Part shown: piece by piece, positions 53,544-60,489 of the stretch
How positions within the stretch are numbered: position 1 is the first letter of the stretch
How the letters are laid out: each line of letters opens with the position of its first letter
Origin: Nostoc sp. KVJ3
Lineage (GTDB): Bacteria; Cyanobacteriota; Cyanobacteriia; Cyanobacteriales; Nostocaceae
Assembly (NCBI RefSeq): GCF_026127265.1
Contig: NZ_WWFG01000002.1
Span: forward strand, 1,674,001-1,738,000
Direction of reading: 5' to 3'
Length of the DNA stretch: 64,000 bases
Made by a program: the position numbers and the translations under genes
Notes under the pieces: model-generated
Seen by the model: only the letters and a program-made list of their open reading frames with translations
Database searches by the model: none
What the model was told of the DNA's origin: nothing

Positions 53544-54076
53544 ATACCAATTCTTTATGAAGATGCACATAATAAGTCCCCCCTTCACAAGCTACGGTAT
53601 ACACACAAATCGAATTACCCCCCTTAATCCCCCCTTGTAAAGGGGGGAAACTGGAAAATCTTGTTCCCTCCCCAATACATACGGGGAGGGTTAGGGTGGG
53701 GTAAAACCTTGGGTTTTTCAGCTATTTCAGACTTGTGTGTACACCGTAGTCAACACATCGGGGGACGGCGTAGCCGGGGGGTAAATATATGCAGCTTCAC
53801 AAAGAAACGGTATGAGCATCCCAATGCTTCAAAAAATTATGGTACAGATGCAAAAACCCTTTACAACTCTCTTAGCTTTGCGCTCTTTGCGTCCTTAGCG
53901 GTTCGTTTCCTCATTCTCTTAATTACTGTTCGGTTAAAGCAAGAGACGCGATAAATCGCCGTCTCTACATGAGGTATTTATGGCTTATCCCAAGCGTATT
54001 GGGATAAAACTGGTGATTTGGTGTACACCGTAGCCCCAGGCGATGGGTCTTATGCGTCTTCATAAAGAATTGGTAT
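53544..54076. repeat. Composite repeat block between tRNA-Arg and hsdM
   Basis: A 533-bp block whose ends, ATACCAATTCTTTATGAAGA and TCTTCATAAAGAATTGGTAT, are inverted copies; over 24 bp there is one mismatch. Inside are nested repeats: the palindromic element 53591-53701, GTGTGTACACCGTAG at about 53733 and 54021, GCAGCTTCACAAAGAAACGG at about 53792 (same as bases 1-20 of the window), and a CGATAAATCGCCGTCTC segment at about 53950. No gene. Confidence 0.6.
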
Positions 54077-54139
54077 TAGATCCCCTCTCAACTAGAGATA
54101 TACTGGCAAAGCATTAGTCTCAGAATCTCAGCATCTACT

Positions 54140-55678
54140 ATGGGCAAACTCACACTGCCGCAACTAGAACGTCATCTTTTTTCTGCTGCTGATATTTTGC
54201 GCGGCAAGATGGACGCTTCGGAGTTCAAAGAATACATCTTCGGAATGCTTTTTTTAAAACGCGCCTCAGATGTATTTGAGCAGCAGTACGAGCAGATTTT
54301 GCAGCAGAATTTGCAAAGGGGACGCACAGAAGCAGACGCGAAAATCAGGGCAGAAAACCCCCTCACTTACAAAGAAACTTTCTTTGTGCCAGAAAAGGCG
54401 CGGTGGGCATATATTCGTGACGAGCTACATAAAAACGTAGCCGATGGATTAAATAAAGCTTTGGCAGCACTTGAAGAAAGTAACCAAGCATTGGCGGGTG
54501 TGCTAGGACATATTGATTTTAATCGTCAAGCCGGTAAAAATCGGATTCCTGATGTCAAGTTGCGCGAACTGATTAAACACTTCAGCAAATATCGTTTGCA
54601 AAACGAAGACTTTGTATTTCCTGATTTGCTGGGTGCTGCTTACGAATACCTAATTAAAGAGTTTGCAGATTCTACTGGCAAAAAAGGGGGCGAATTTTAT
54701 ACGCCGCGTGAGGTAGTGCAGCTGCTGGTGCGCCTATTAAAACCCCAACCTGGAATGTCAGTTTACGATCCGTGCTGTGGTTCTGGAGGAATGTTAATTC
54801 AGTCCAAGCAATATGTAGAAGAATGCGGTCGTGATGCGAGAAATTTAGCATTATCCGGTCAGGATAATAACGGCGGCGTATGGGCAATTTGCAAAATTAA
54901 TATGCTGCTGCATGGCATTCGAGATGCAGATATACATAATGATGATACTTTATTTAATCCTTTGCATATTGCTGACGGTGAACTGATCCGCTTTGACCGA
55001 GTAATTAGCAATCCGCCTTTTTCGCAAAACTATAGCCGTGAGGGAATGCAATTTTCAGGACGCTTTACGCATGGTTATTGTCCTGAGACGGGTAAAAAAG
55101 CAGATTTAATGTTTGCCCAGCACATGTTAGCTGTTCTCAAAACTGATGGGATGATGGCGACGGTAATGCCGCATGGGGTGCTGTTTCGCGGCGGTGAAGA
55201 AAAGAAAATTCGGGAGAGTTTTATAAAAAACGATCAATTAGAAGCGGTGATTGGTTTACCACCCAATTTATTTTATGGCACAGGTATCCCCGCTTGTATT
55301 TTGGTGATGTGTCCCCAAGGGGCGAAACCTGTAGAACGCCAGGGAAAAGTGTTGTTTATTAATGCTGATGCTGAATATTATGCAGGTCGCGCTCAAAATT
55401 ATTTGCGTCCTGAACATATCGAAAAGATTTCCTGGGTGTTTGAAAATTTTGTGTCTTTACCCAGATATTCGGCAGTAGTAACTAAGGAAGAATTAAAAGA
55501 CAATGACTATAACTGCAATATCCGCCGCTATGCTGACAATGCACCACCCCCAGAACCGCATGATGTACGGGCGCATTTGTTGGGGGGAATTCCTAAAGTA
55601 GAGGTAGAGGCTAAATCTTCTTTATTAGCCGCGCATGGGTTTGATGCAAATAGGATTTTTGTGGGAAGAAAGACCTAA
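54140..55678 (+). CDS. hsdM: Type I R-M methylase subunit HsdM, N-terminal part
   Basis: 512 residues. HsdM makes N6-methyladenine at the site chosen by HsdS. N-terminal helical domain (LTLPQLERHLFSAADILRGK, EYIFGMLFLKRASDVFE), SAM motif GGEFYTPREVVQLL and YDPCCGSGGMLIQ, catalytic ISNPPFSQNY at about 295. It stops at FVGRKT, where full-length cyanobacterial HsdM proteins go on into a helical C-terminal region; that region is encoded separately at 56364-57431 after an inserted gene. So this is the 5' part of a split hsdM, with catalytic domain complete. Confidence 0.9.
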   Translation: MGKLTLPQLERHLFSAADILRGKMDASEFKEYIFGMLFLKRASDVFEQQYEQILQQNLQRGRTEADAKIRAENPLTYKETFFVPEKARWAYIRDELHKNVADGLNKALAALEESNQALAGVLGHIDFNRQAGKNRIPDVKLRELIKHFSKYRLQNEDFVFPDLLGAAYEYLIKEFADSTGKKGGEFYTPREVVQLLVRLLKPQPGMSVYDPCCGSGGMLIQSKQYVEECGRDARNLALSGQDNNGGVWAICKINMLLHGIRDADIHNDDTLFNPLHIADGELIRFDRVISNPPFSQNYSREGMQFSGRFTHGYCPETGKKADLMFAQHMLAVLKTDGMMATVMPHGVLFRGGEEKKIRESFIKNDQLEAVIGLPPNLFYGTGIPACILVMCPQGAKPVERQGKVLFINADAEYYAGRAQNYLRPEHIEKISWVFENFVSLPRYSAVVTKEELKDNDYNCNIRRYADNAPPPEPHDVRAHLLGGIPKVEVEAKSSLLAAHGFDANRIFVGRKT

Positions 55679-55720
55679 CCCCCTACCGCCTTCTCTATAA
55701 GGGAAGGAGGAAATTCAAAG

Positions 55721-55743
55721 CCTCTCTCCTTGTAGGAGAGAGG
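55721..55743. repeat. 10-bp-stem hairpin between split hsdM and uma2
   Basis: CCTCTCTCCT and AGGAGAGAGG with a 3-base loop. A palindrome of this type is common between genes in Nostoc-like genomes. It lies within the 105-bp spacer and may weaken read-through into the downstream genes. Confidence 0.6.
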
Positions 55744-55784
55744 TTTGGAGAGAGGTCAATATTTAGTTTTGATGGTGTTTAATT

Positions 55785-56363
55785 ATGACTGCTTTAACCT
55801 TACAATTACCTCCTAATCTGCAATTTACTGATGATGAATTTGCACAGATTGTTGCTGTGAATAAAGAATTACGGCTAGAGTTAACTGCTGAAGGGGAATT
55901 AATTATCATGGCACCTACTGGGGGAGAAACGGGAAACCGTAATTTTGATTTATTAGGTCAAATATGGTTTTGGAGCAATCAAAATAATTTGGGAAAAGCT
56001 TTTGATTCTTCTACTGGGTTTAAACTACCAAATGGTGCAACTCGCTCACCTGATGCTTCTTGGGTAAGGATAGAAAGATGGGATGCTCTTACACCAGAAC
56101 AAAGAAAGAAATTTCTCCCTTTGTGTCCTGATTTTGCGGTGGAATTAGTTTCTGAAACTGATGATGTGGAAGATACTAAAGCTAAGATGCAAGAATATTT
56201 AGCAAATGGCTTACAACTCGGTTGGTTAATTAATCCTAGAGATAAACAAGTAATAATTTATCGTTATAATCAAGCACCAGAAGTTTTACAAGCTCCTACA
56301 AGTTTATCGGGTGAAAATGTTCTTTCTGGTTTTGTTTTAAACTTACAGCAGATTTTTGCATAG
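55785..56363 (+). CDS. Uma2-family (DUF820) putative endonuclease
   Basis: 192 residues, PD-(D/E)XK-like fold: DDEFAQIVAVNKELRLELTA, ELIIMAPTGGETGNRN, RSPDASWVRIERWDAL, FAVELVSETDDVEDTKAKMQ, YLANGLQLGWLINPRDKQV. Uma2 proteins are very numerous in cyanobacteria and of unknown role. The gene sits inside hsdM: it ends one base before the ATG of the 3' part (TAGATG), so translation of that part may depend on it. Confidence 0.85.
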   Translation: MTALTLQLPPNLQFTDDEFAQIVAVNKELRLELTAEGELIIMAPTGGETGNRNFDLLGQIWFWSNQNNLGKAFDSSTGFKLPNGATRSPDASWVRIERWDALTPEQRKKFLPLCPDFAVELVSETDDVEDTKAKMQEYLANGLQLGWLINPRDKQVIIYRYNQAPEVLQAPTSLSGENVLSGFVLNLQQIFA

Positions 56364-57431
56364 ATGACTGATTATCTTGATTTTATCTCTACAATTACTG
56401 AGCGTTCTCAAATTAAAACTTTTATCGAAGCTGATGCTGGCGTTCAACAGCAAGAAGGTAGACTTTATAGTGTGTTTGCTGCTTGGTGGCAAATACACTC
56501 AGCTAGTTTGAGTGAATTGCCTAAAACTAAAAAGGTGATGGAACTCCGCACTGAGTTTTGGAGTTCTTTTGTAGATACTTTAACACCTGTGGGATTACTT
56601 GACCGCTTTAAAGTGGCGGGTGTGGTTGCTAGTTGGTGGAACGAACAGAGGTATGAACTGAGAACTTTATCAGAGTCAGATTTTGGTGGTTTAATTGATA
56701 GTTGGGTAGATACAATTAAAGATGCTTTAGAGCAAGATGATGATGAGAAGAAAAAACAGGCAAAATTTGACCCTTTAAATCATAAATTGGTTGGGCGGTT
56801 GATGCCAGATTATTTACAAGATATTGCTGAGGCTGAGGCGAAGATTGCAGAATTAGAACAGCAAAAGTTAGCTTTTGAGCAGGGAGAGGAAGCTGAGGCG
56901 GATGTTGAAGAGGGTGAAGACTCAGAAGCGGTTAATACTGTTAAGGATTTAGAGACAGACCTTAAGTATATAAAAAATTCGATAAAAGAGCCGAAGAAGG
57001 AACTCAAGATTTTGAAGAAGACACCTTTATTAAATAAGGATAAAATTGCTGAACTTGAGGTTTTTATTGAGCGCCATGAAGTGGAGATTGCTGAAATAGA
57101 AGCGCAACTAGAACCCTATAAGAAAATTGTTCAGGAGTTGAAGGAAGCAAAGGCAAAATTAAAGACGTTAAAGAATGAATTGGTGAACCGTTTGGAAGCG
57201 GCGCGGGCTGCGTTGAGTAATGAAGATTGTCAGGATTTGGTGTTAGCGATTTTCAAGGATGGGTTAATTGCTGAATTGGAGCGATATGTTACCGCGCACC
57301 GTCAGATGGTGATTGCGGCGGTAGAAAATTGGTGGGATAAGTATCGGGTGAAGTTGCAGGATATTGAGACGGAACGGGATGCGGCGGCGAAGAAGTTGAG
57401 TGAGTTTTTGCAGGGTTTGGGGTATGTTTAA
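56364..57431 (+). CDS. hsdM: HsdM C-terminal part, separated from its methylase domain
   Basis: 355 residues, no catalytic motif. It begins TDYLDFISTITERSQIKTFI, EADAGVQQQEGRLYSVFAAW, followed by LRTEFWSSFVDTLTPVGLLD, RFKVAGVVASWWNEQRYELR and MPDYLQDIAEAEAKIAELE. In long cyanobacterial HsdM proteins this sequence follows directly on the methylase domain. The later part is a long charged coiled coil (about 150-290), ending EFLQGLGYV. It probably joins the N-terminal part non-covalently and contacts HsdS and DNA. The final 92 bp recur at 58127. Confidence 0.8.
   Translation: MTDYLDFISTITERSQIKTFIEADAGVQQQEGRLYSVFAAWWQIHSASLSELPKTKKVMELRTEFWSSFVDTLTPVGLLDRFKVAGVVASWWNEQRYELRTLSESDFGGLIDSWVDTIKDALEQDDDEKKKQAKFDPLNHKLVGRLMPDYLQDIAEAEAKIAELEQQKLAFEQGEEAEADVEEGEDSEAVNTVKDLETDLKYIKNSIKEPKKELKILKKTPLLNKDKIAELEVFIERHEVEIAEIEAQLEPYKKIVQELKEAKAKLKTLKNELVNRLEAARAALSNEDCQDLVLAIFKDGLIAELERYVTAHRQMVIAAVENWWDKYRVKLQDIETERDAAAKKLSEFLQGLGYV
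57335..57426 (+). repeat. 92-bp direct repeat, left copy (hsdM 3' end)
   Basis: GATAAGTATCGGGTGAAGTT ... TTTGGGGTATG. The right copy at 58127-58218 aligns without gaps and with about six differences, all substitutions. The pair brackets the toxin-antitoxin module. Confidence 0.9.
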
Positions 57432-57479
57432 GTCGTGTCACTATAGAGGTAGGCTGGAAAATTGGGCAAATTATTTTGT

Positions 57480-57755
57480 ATGGAAAACCTAGTTATTCTT
57501 GAGGATGTAGCAATACCATCTGAACTATTAGCAGCGACTGATAAAGCTATCCAACAAGGAAAAGCTAAAAGTCGTAATGATTTTATTGCTAAGGCTTTGC
57601 GTCGGGAATTAGAAGCAATAAAGCGGGCAGAAATTGATGCACAATTAGCAGAAATGGTTAATGATGCGGATTACCAAAAGGATGTGTTGCAAATGGAAGC
57701 CGAATTTGCAACTGCTGAGTGGGAAGCTTTTCAGTTAGCGGAATCTCAAGAATGA
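57480..57755 (+). CDS. Antitoxin of MazF-type module (RHH-like)
   Basis: 91 residues. N-terminal VAIPSELLAATDKAIQQGKA, KSRNDFIAKALRRELEAI has the strand-helix-helix pattern of ribbon-helix-helix DNA-binding antitoxins, and the acidic C-terminal part (ADYQKDVLQMEAEFATAEWE) would wrap the toxin. ATG at 57480 is preferred over the earlier in-frame start at 57462. Its TGA overlaps the toxin ATG by four bases. Confidence 0.85.
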   Translation: MENLVILEDVAIPSELLAATDKAIQQGKAKSRNDFIAKALRRELEAIKRAEIDAQLAEMVNDADYQKDVLQMEAEFATAEWEAFQLAESQE

Positions 57756-58132
57756 AACGGGGCGAAGTATATGATGCACGCTTAGAACCAACTGAAGGTT
57801 CTGAACAGGGGGGAATTCGTCCGGTAATTATTGTTAGCCGTGATGTGATTAATGCTAACAGCCCCGTAGTTTTAGCAGTTCCCTGTACGACATATCGCAC
57901 GAAAAAGCGAGTTTTCCTAACTCAGGTGTTAATTGAAGCACCAGAGGGGGGTTTAGATAGAGATTCTATCGCTATGGCGGATCAAGTGCGGGTATTATCG
58001 AAATCTCGTTTGTTGCGTCTGCGGGGAACTATCTCAGATGCGGTAATTGCACAACTCAATAAGGCTTTGTTGATTGCATTGGATTTACCGGGACAATTTG
58101 ATGATGAGAATACTCAAGAATTGGGTGGATAA
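57752..58132 (+). CDS. mazF: MazF/PemK-family toxin
   Basis: 126 residues: MKRGEVYDARLEPTEGSEQG, GIRPVIIVSRDVIN, VLAVPCTTYRTKKRVFLTQV, GGLDRDSIAMADQVRVLSKS, RLLRLRGTIS. This is the PemK/MazF endoribonuclease layout (RGEVY, RPVIIVS, DQVR). The last codons and stop fall in the start of the right copy of the 92-bp repeat. Coupled with the antitoxin by an ATGA overlap. Confidence 0.92.
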   Translation: MKRGEVYDARLEPTEGSEQGGIRPVIIVSRDVINANSPVVLAVPCTTYRTKKRVFLTQVLIEAPEGGLDRDSIAMADQVRVLSKSRLLRLRGTISDAVIAQLNKALLIALDLPGQFDDENTQELGG

Positions 58133-58218
58133 GTATCGGGTGACGTTGCAGGATATTGAGACGGAACAGGATGCAGCAGCGAAGAAGTTGAGTGAGTTTT
58201 TGCAGGGGTTAGGGTATG
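58127..58218 (+). repeat. 92-bp direct repeat, right copy
   Basis: Duplicate of the hsdM 3' end. One frame still reads DKYRVTLQDIETEQDAAAKK, LSEFLQGLGYAN and stops just inside hsdS, showing that the hsdM end and the hsdS ATG originally overlapped (GGTATGCC). The hsdS start codon lies in this copy. Confidence 0.9.
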
Positions 58219-59502
58219 CCAATTAATTCTGTATCCTTGGGGTGGGTAAACTGTTTCTTAGGAGATGTTATTGTGCGCGTTGTTGGTGGTGGAACACCTT
58301 CGCGTGGAATCTCTGCCTATTGGATGGGAAACATTCCTTGGGCTTCAGTAAAAGATTTTACAGATGACACAAAGTATATACAGAATACAGAAGAACATAT
58401 ATCTTTCTCTGGACTTGCTAATAGTTCAGCAAATTTAATTGAAGTAGGAATACCAGTAATTTGCACGCGGATGGCAGTTGGACGTGCAGCTATTACTGGA
58501 AACTCAATAGCAATTAATCAATACCTAAAAGCCCTTTATCTTGATAACAATATCTATTCAAAATATTTACTTCTTCTCTTAAAATTTTTACGTCCTAAAT
58601 TTGAGTCTTTATCGATAGGTTCAACAGTCAAGGGAATAAATATTGATCAATTATTAACAATTTGTATATCTCTTCCGCCACTTTATGAACAGCGACGTAT
58701 TGCTGAAATTTTGGATACGGTGGATGATGCGATCGCACGCACATCTTCCCTTATTATAAAACTTAAACAAACCAAAGCCGGACTACTGCAAGACTTGCTC
58801 ACACGCGGGTTAGATAACGATGGCAAATTGAGAGATCAACAAGCGCATCCTGAACAATTTAAAGATTCACTACTGGGACAAATCCCGAAAGATTGGGAAA
58901 TTAGATTACTCTCAACAGTTGCAGAAGTTAACTCTGGTGTAACTTTAGGTAGAAATATTAGCGGTGTTGGAACTATTGAATTACCTTATCTTCGAGTTGC
59001 AAATGTACAAGATGGATACTTAGAACTTACCGATATAAAAACAATCCGTGTTTATAAAGAAGAAATTACCAGATTTTTATTACAACCAGGAGATGTATTG
59101 ATGAATGAAGGCGGAGACTACGACAAGCTTGGACGTGGAACTGTTTGGAATGGGCAAATTGTACCATGCCTTCATCAAAATCATGTTTTTAGAGTTCGCC
59201 CAAACGGAGATTATTTAATTTCAGAATTTTTAGCTTTAGTATCTGGCTCTGCTTACGGAAAAAGATTTTTTATTCTAAGTTCAAAACAATCAACTAATTT
59301 AGCATCAATCAACTCTACTCAGCTAAAATCATTTCCAATTCCATGCCCAACAATATTAGAACAGCAAAGAATTCTGAGCGTGTTTAAACTTCACGAAACT
59401 CGCATCCGTACAGAAGAAGCCTACCTTAACAAACTCAAACTCCAAAAACAAGGACTGATGCAAGACTTATTAACTGGCAAAGTGCGGGTGAAAAATCTCT
59501 AG
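58216..59502 (+). CDS. hsdS: Type I R-M specificity subunit HsdS
   Basis: 428 residues with two target-recognition domains. TRD1 about 1-150 (GGTPSRGISAYWMGNIPWAS, VKDF), central conserved helix about 155-205 (LPPLYEQRRIAEILDTVDDA, LKQTKAGLLQDLLTRG), TRD2 about 215-370 (VNSGVTLGRNISGVGTIELP), C-terminal conserved helix (LEQQRILSVFKLHETRIRTE, KQGLMQDLLTGKVRV). The TRDs set a bipartite site. The ATG is inside the duplicated hsdM end. Confidence 0.93.
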   Translation: MPINSVSLGWVNCFLGDVIVRVVGGGTPSRGISAYWMGNIPWASVKDFTDDTKYIQNTEEHISFSGLANSSANLIEVGIPVICTRMAVGRAAITGNSIAINQYLKALYLDNNIYSKYLLLLLKFLRPKFESLSIGSTVKGINIDQLLTICISLPPLYEQRRIAEILDTVDDAIARTSSLIIKLKQTKAGLLQDLLTRGLDNDGKLRDQQAHPEQFKDSLLGQIPKDWEIRLLSTVAEVNSGVTLGRNISGVGTIELPYLRVANVQDGYLELTDIKTIRVYKEEITRFLLQPGDVLMNEGGDYDKLGRGTVWNGQIVPCLHQNHVFRVRPNGDYLISEFLALVSGSAYGKRFFILSSKQSTNLASINSTQLKSFPIPCPTILEQQRILSVFKLHETRIRTEEAYLNKLKLQKQGLMQDLLTGKVRVKNL

Positions 59503-59505
59503 ACA

Positions 59506-59820
59506 TCAACTTTTATTAGTAACCTCATAACTAGCAATTACCTTCTGTTGAGGTTCTAAACTTTTATCTCGATTTTGAAATTCATCTAACAACCTATAGA
59601 AACTATTTAAACCCTCTTGTTCACTCCCACAGTGGAGCATAATAATCTTTGCCCAAGAGTTAGAAGTTGACACATGATATTTTTTCTGCACCCAAGGCTG
59701 AAAATTTTCATGGAAATCATTCTCCCATTCTGTAGGTTCAATATCTAACTCTCCCCTAGCAAATTCATATCCAACAAGAAAATGAAATAAATCACTCACC
59801 GAAGCCTTACCAATATACAT
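59506..59820 (-). CDS. Hypothetical protein, 104 aa, inside the R-M locus
   Basis: Minus strand, tail-to-tail with hsdS (3-bp gap). Begins MYIGKASVSDLFHFLVGYEF, ARGELDIEPTEWENDFHENF, QPWVQKKYHVSTSNSWAKII, then FYRLLDEFQNRDK. Acidic, helical, soluble. I recall this pattern from hypothetical proteins of cyanobacteria that look like immunity proteins, but I cannot name a family. It is the only gene on this strand in the R-M locus. Confidence 0.55.
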   Translation of the reverse strand: MYIGKASVSDLFHFLVGYEFARGELDIEPTEWENDFHENFQPWVQKKYHVSTSNSWAKIIMLHCGSEQEGLNSFYRLLDEFQNRDKSLEPQQKVIASYEVTNKS

Positions 59821-59849
59821 CCCCGGCTTCGTTTTAATTTTTTGTAAAA

Positions 59850-59996
59850 AACAAATGAGTTCGCCGAAATAACAAATGAGTATGCCGAAATAACAAATGA
59901 GTTCGCCGAAATAACAAATGAGTTCGCCGAAATAACAAATGAGTTCGCCGAAATAGCAAATGAGTTCGCCGAAATAGCAAATGAGTATGCCAATGT
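59850..59996. repeat. 21-bp tandem repeat array
   Basis: Six units of AACAAATGAGTTCGCCGAAA plus T (variants: ATGAGTATGCC, AGCAAATG) and a seventh degenerate unit. Because 21 is a multiple of 3, the minus strand stays open and reads SFVISAN repeatedly. It directly precedes (on the minus strand) the 104-aa gene start. Confidence 0.85.
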
Positions 59997-60098
59997 CATT
60001 GCGATTCCTTCATTCGCAAGATTGCAACTCTTGGACACGCTGCGCGTAGCAAGATCCCCGAAGGGGTATACTACATTTCATTACGCTCGCAATGACAT
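59993..60098. repeat. TCATTGCGA inverted-repeat element
   Basis: ATGTCATTGCGA and TCGCAATGACAT are a perfect 12-bp inverted repeat. Core includes GATCCCCGAAGGGG. Related to the inner part of the MITE at 7267-7459 (TGTCATTGCGAATGAAG ... CTCACAATGAC). Non-coding. Confidence 0.65.
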
Positions 60099-60489
60099 AA
60101 ATATTTTTGCATACGCACTTAGGGACTTCCAAGAAATAAATTATCCAAATAAACGAACCACAGAGACACAGAGAACACAGAGAGAGGAGGAATAGAGAGA
60201 GTTTTTGCGTCAGTTTTGGAACATTTTTTTATTTGGAAGTGCCTTAGCAAATGCGATCGCCGATCAAGTAGTTGAGCTTGGTGCAAAATATAATACAGCA
60301 CTTTGCAAGTAAATGAAGTACTGCTTGGGGCTACGGTGAATTACCCCCCTTAATCCCCCCGATATATTGGGGGGAAAAAGAAATCTAGTTCCCTCCCCAA
60401 TATATCGGGGAGGGTTAGGGTGGGTATTTTTGTACCTCACCAACTCGCAATCTGCTGTAAGTGTGTCCCTTAATGTAAAAACTATCACC
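60099..60489. other. Spacer before hsdR with palindromic repeat
   Basis: Contains an ACCACAGAGACACAGAG purine-rich stretch near 60157 and the palindromic repeat 60331-60424 (GCTACGGTGAATTACC, CCCCGATATATTGGGG and CCCCAATATATCGGGG). The latter is copy 3 of the family at 46673 and 53591. The open frame before the hsdR ATG runs through this repeat and is not coding. Confidence 0.5.
60331..60424. repeat. GTGTACACCGTAG-type palindromic repeat, copy 3
   Basis: Begins GCTACGGTGAATTACC, contains CCCCGATATATTGGGG and its complement CCCCAATATATCGGGG 20 bp further, and ends GGGTTAGGGTGGG. Same order as 53591-53701. Confidence 0.65.

Noticed and set aside
53377..53604. Minus-strand ORF across the tRNA-Arg region (contains RRDLNPRPTEPESVALSTEL)
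   Set aside because: This is the well-known false translation of the antisense strand of a tRNA gene; the tRNA itself accounts for the sequence.
59850..59996. CRISPR array
   Set aside because: The units are 21 bp and directly joined, without variable spacers; it is a plain tandem repeat. No cas genes are in the window.
59796..60038. Minus-strand ORF with repeated SFVISAN
   Set aside because: It is open only because the tandem unit is 21 bp; it overlaps a real gene start and a palindromic repeat, and has no conserved non-repeat part. Kept as a repeat, not a CDS.
60367..60489. N-terminal extension of HsdR
   Set aside because: The upstream in-frame codons come from the palindromic repeat at 60331-60424; the conserved HsdR start is the ATG at 60490.
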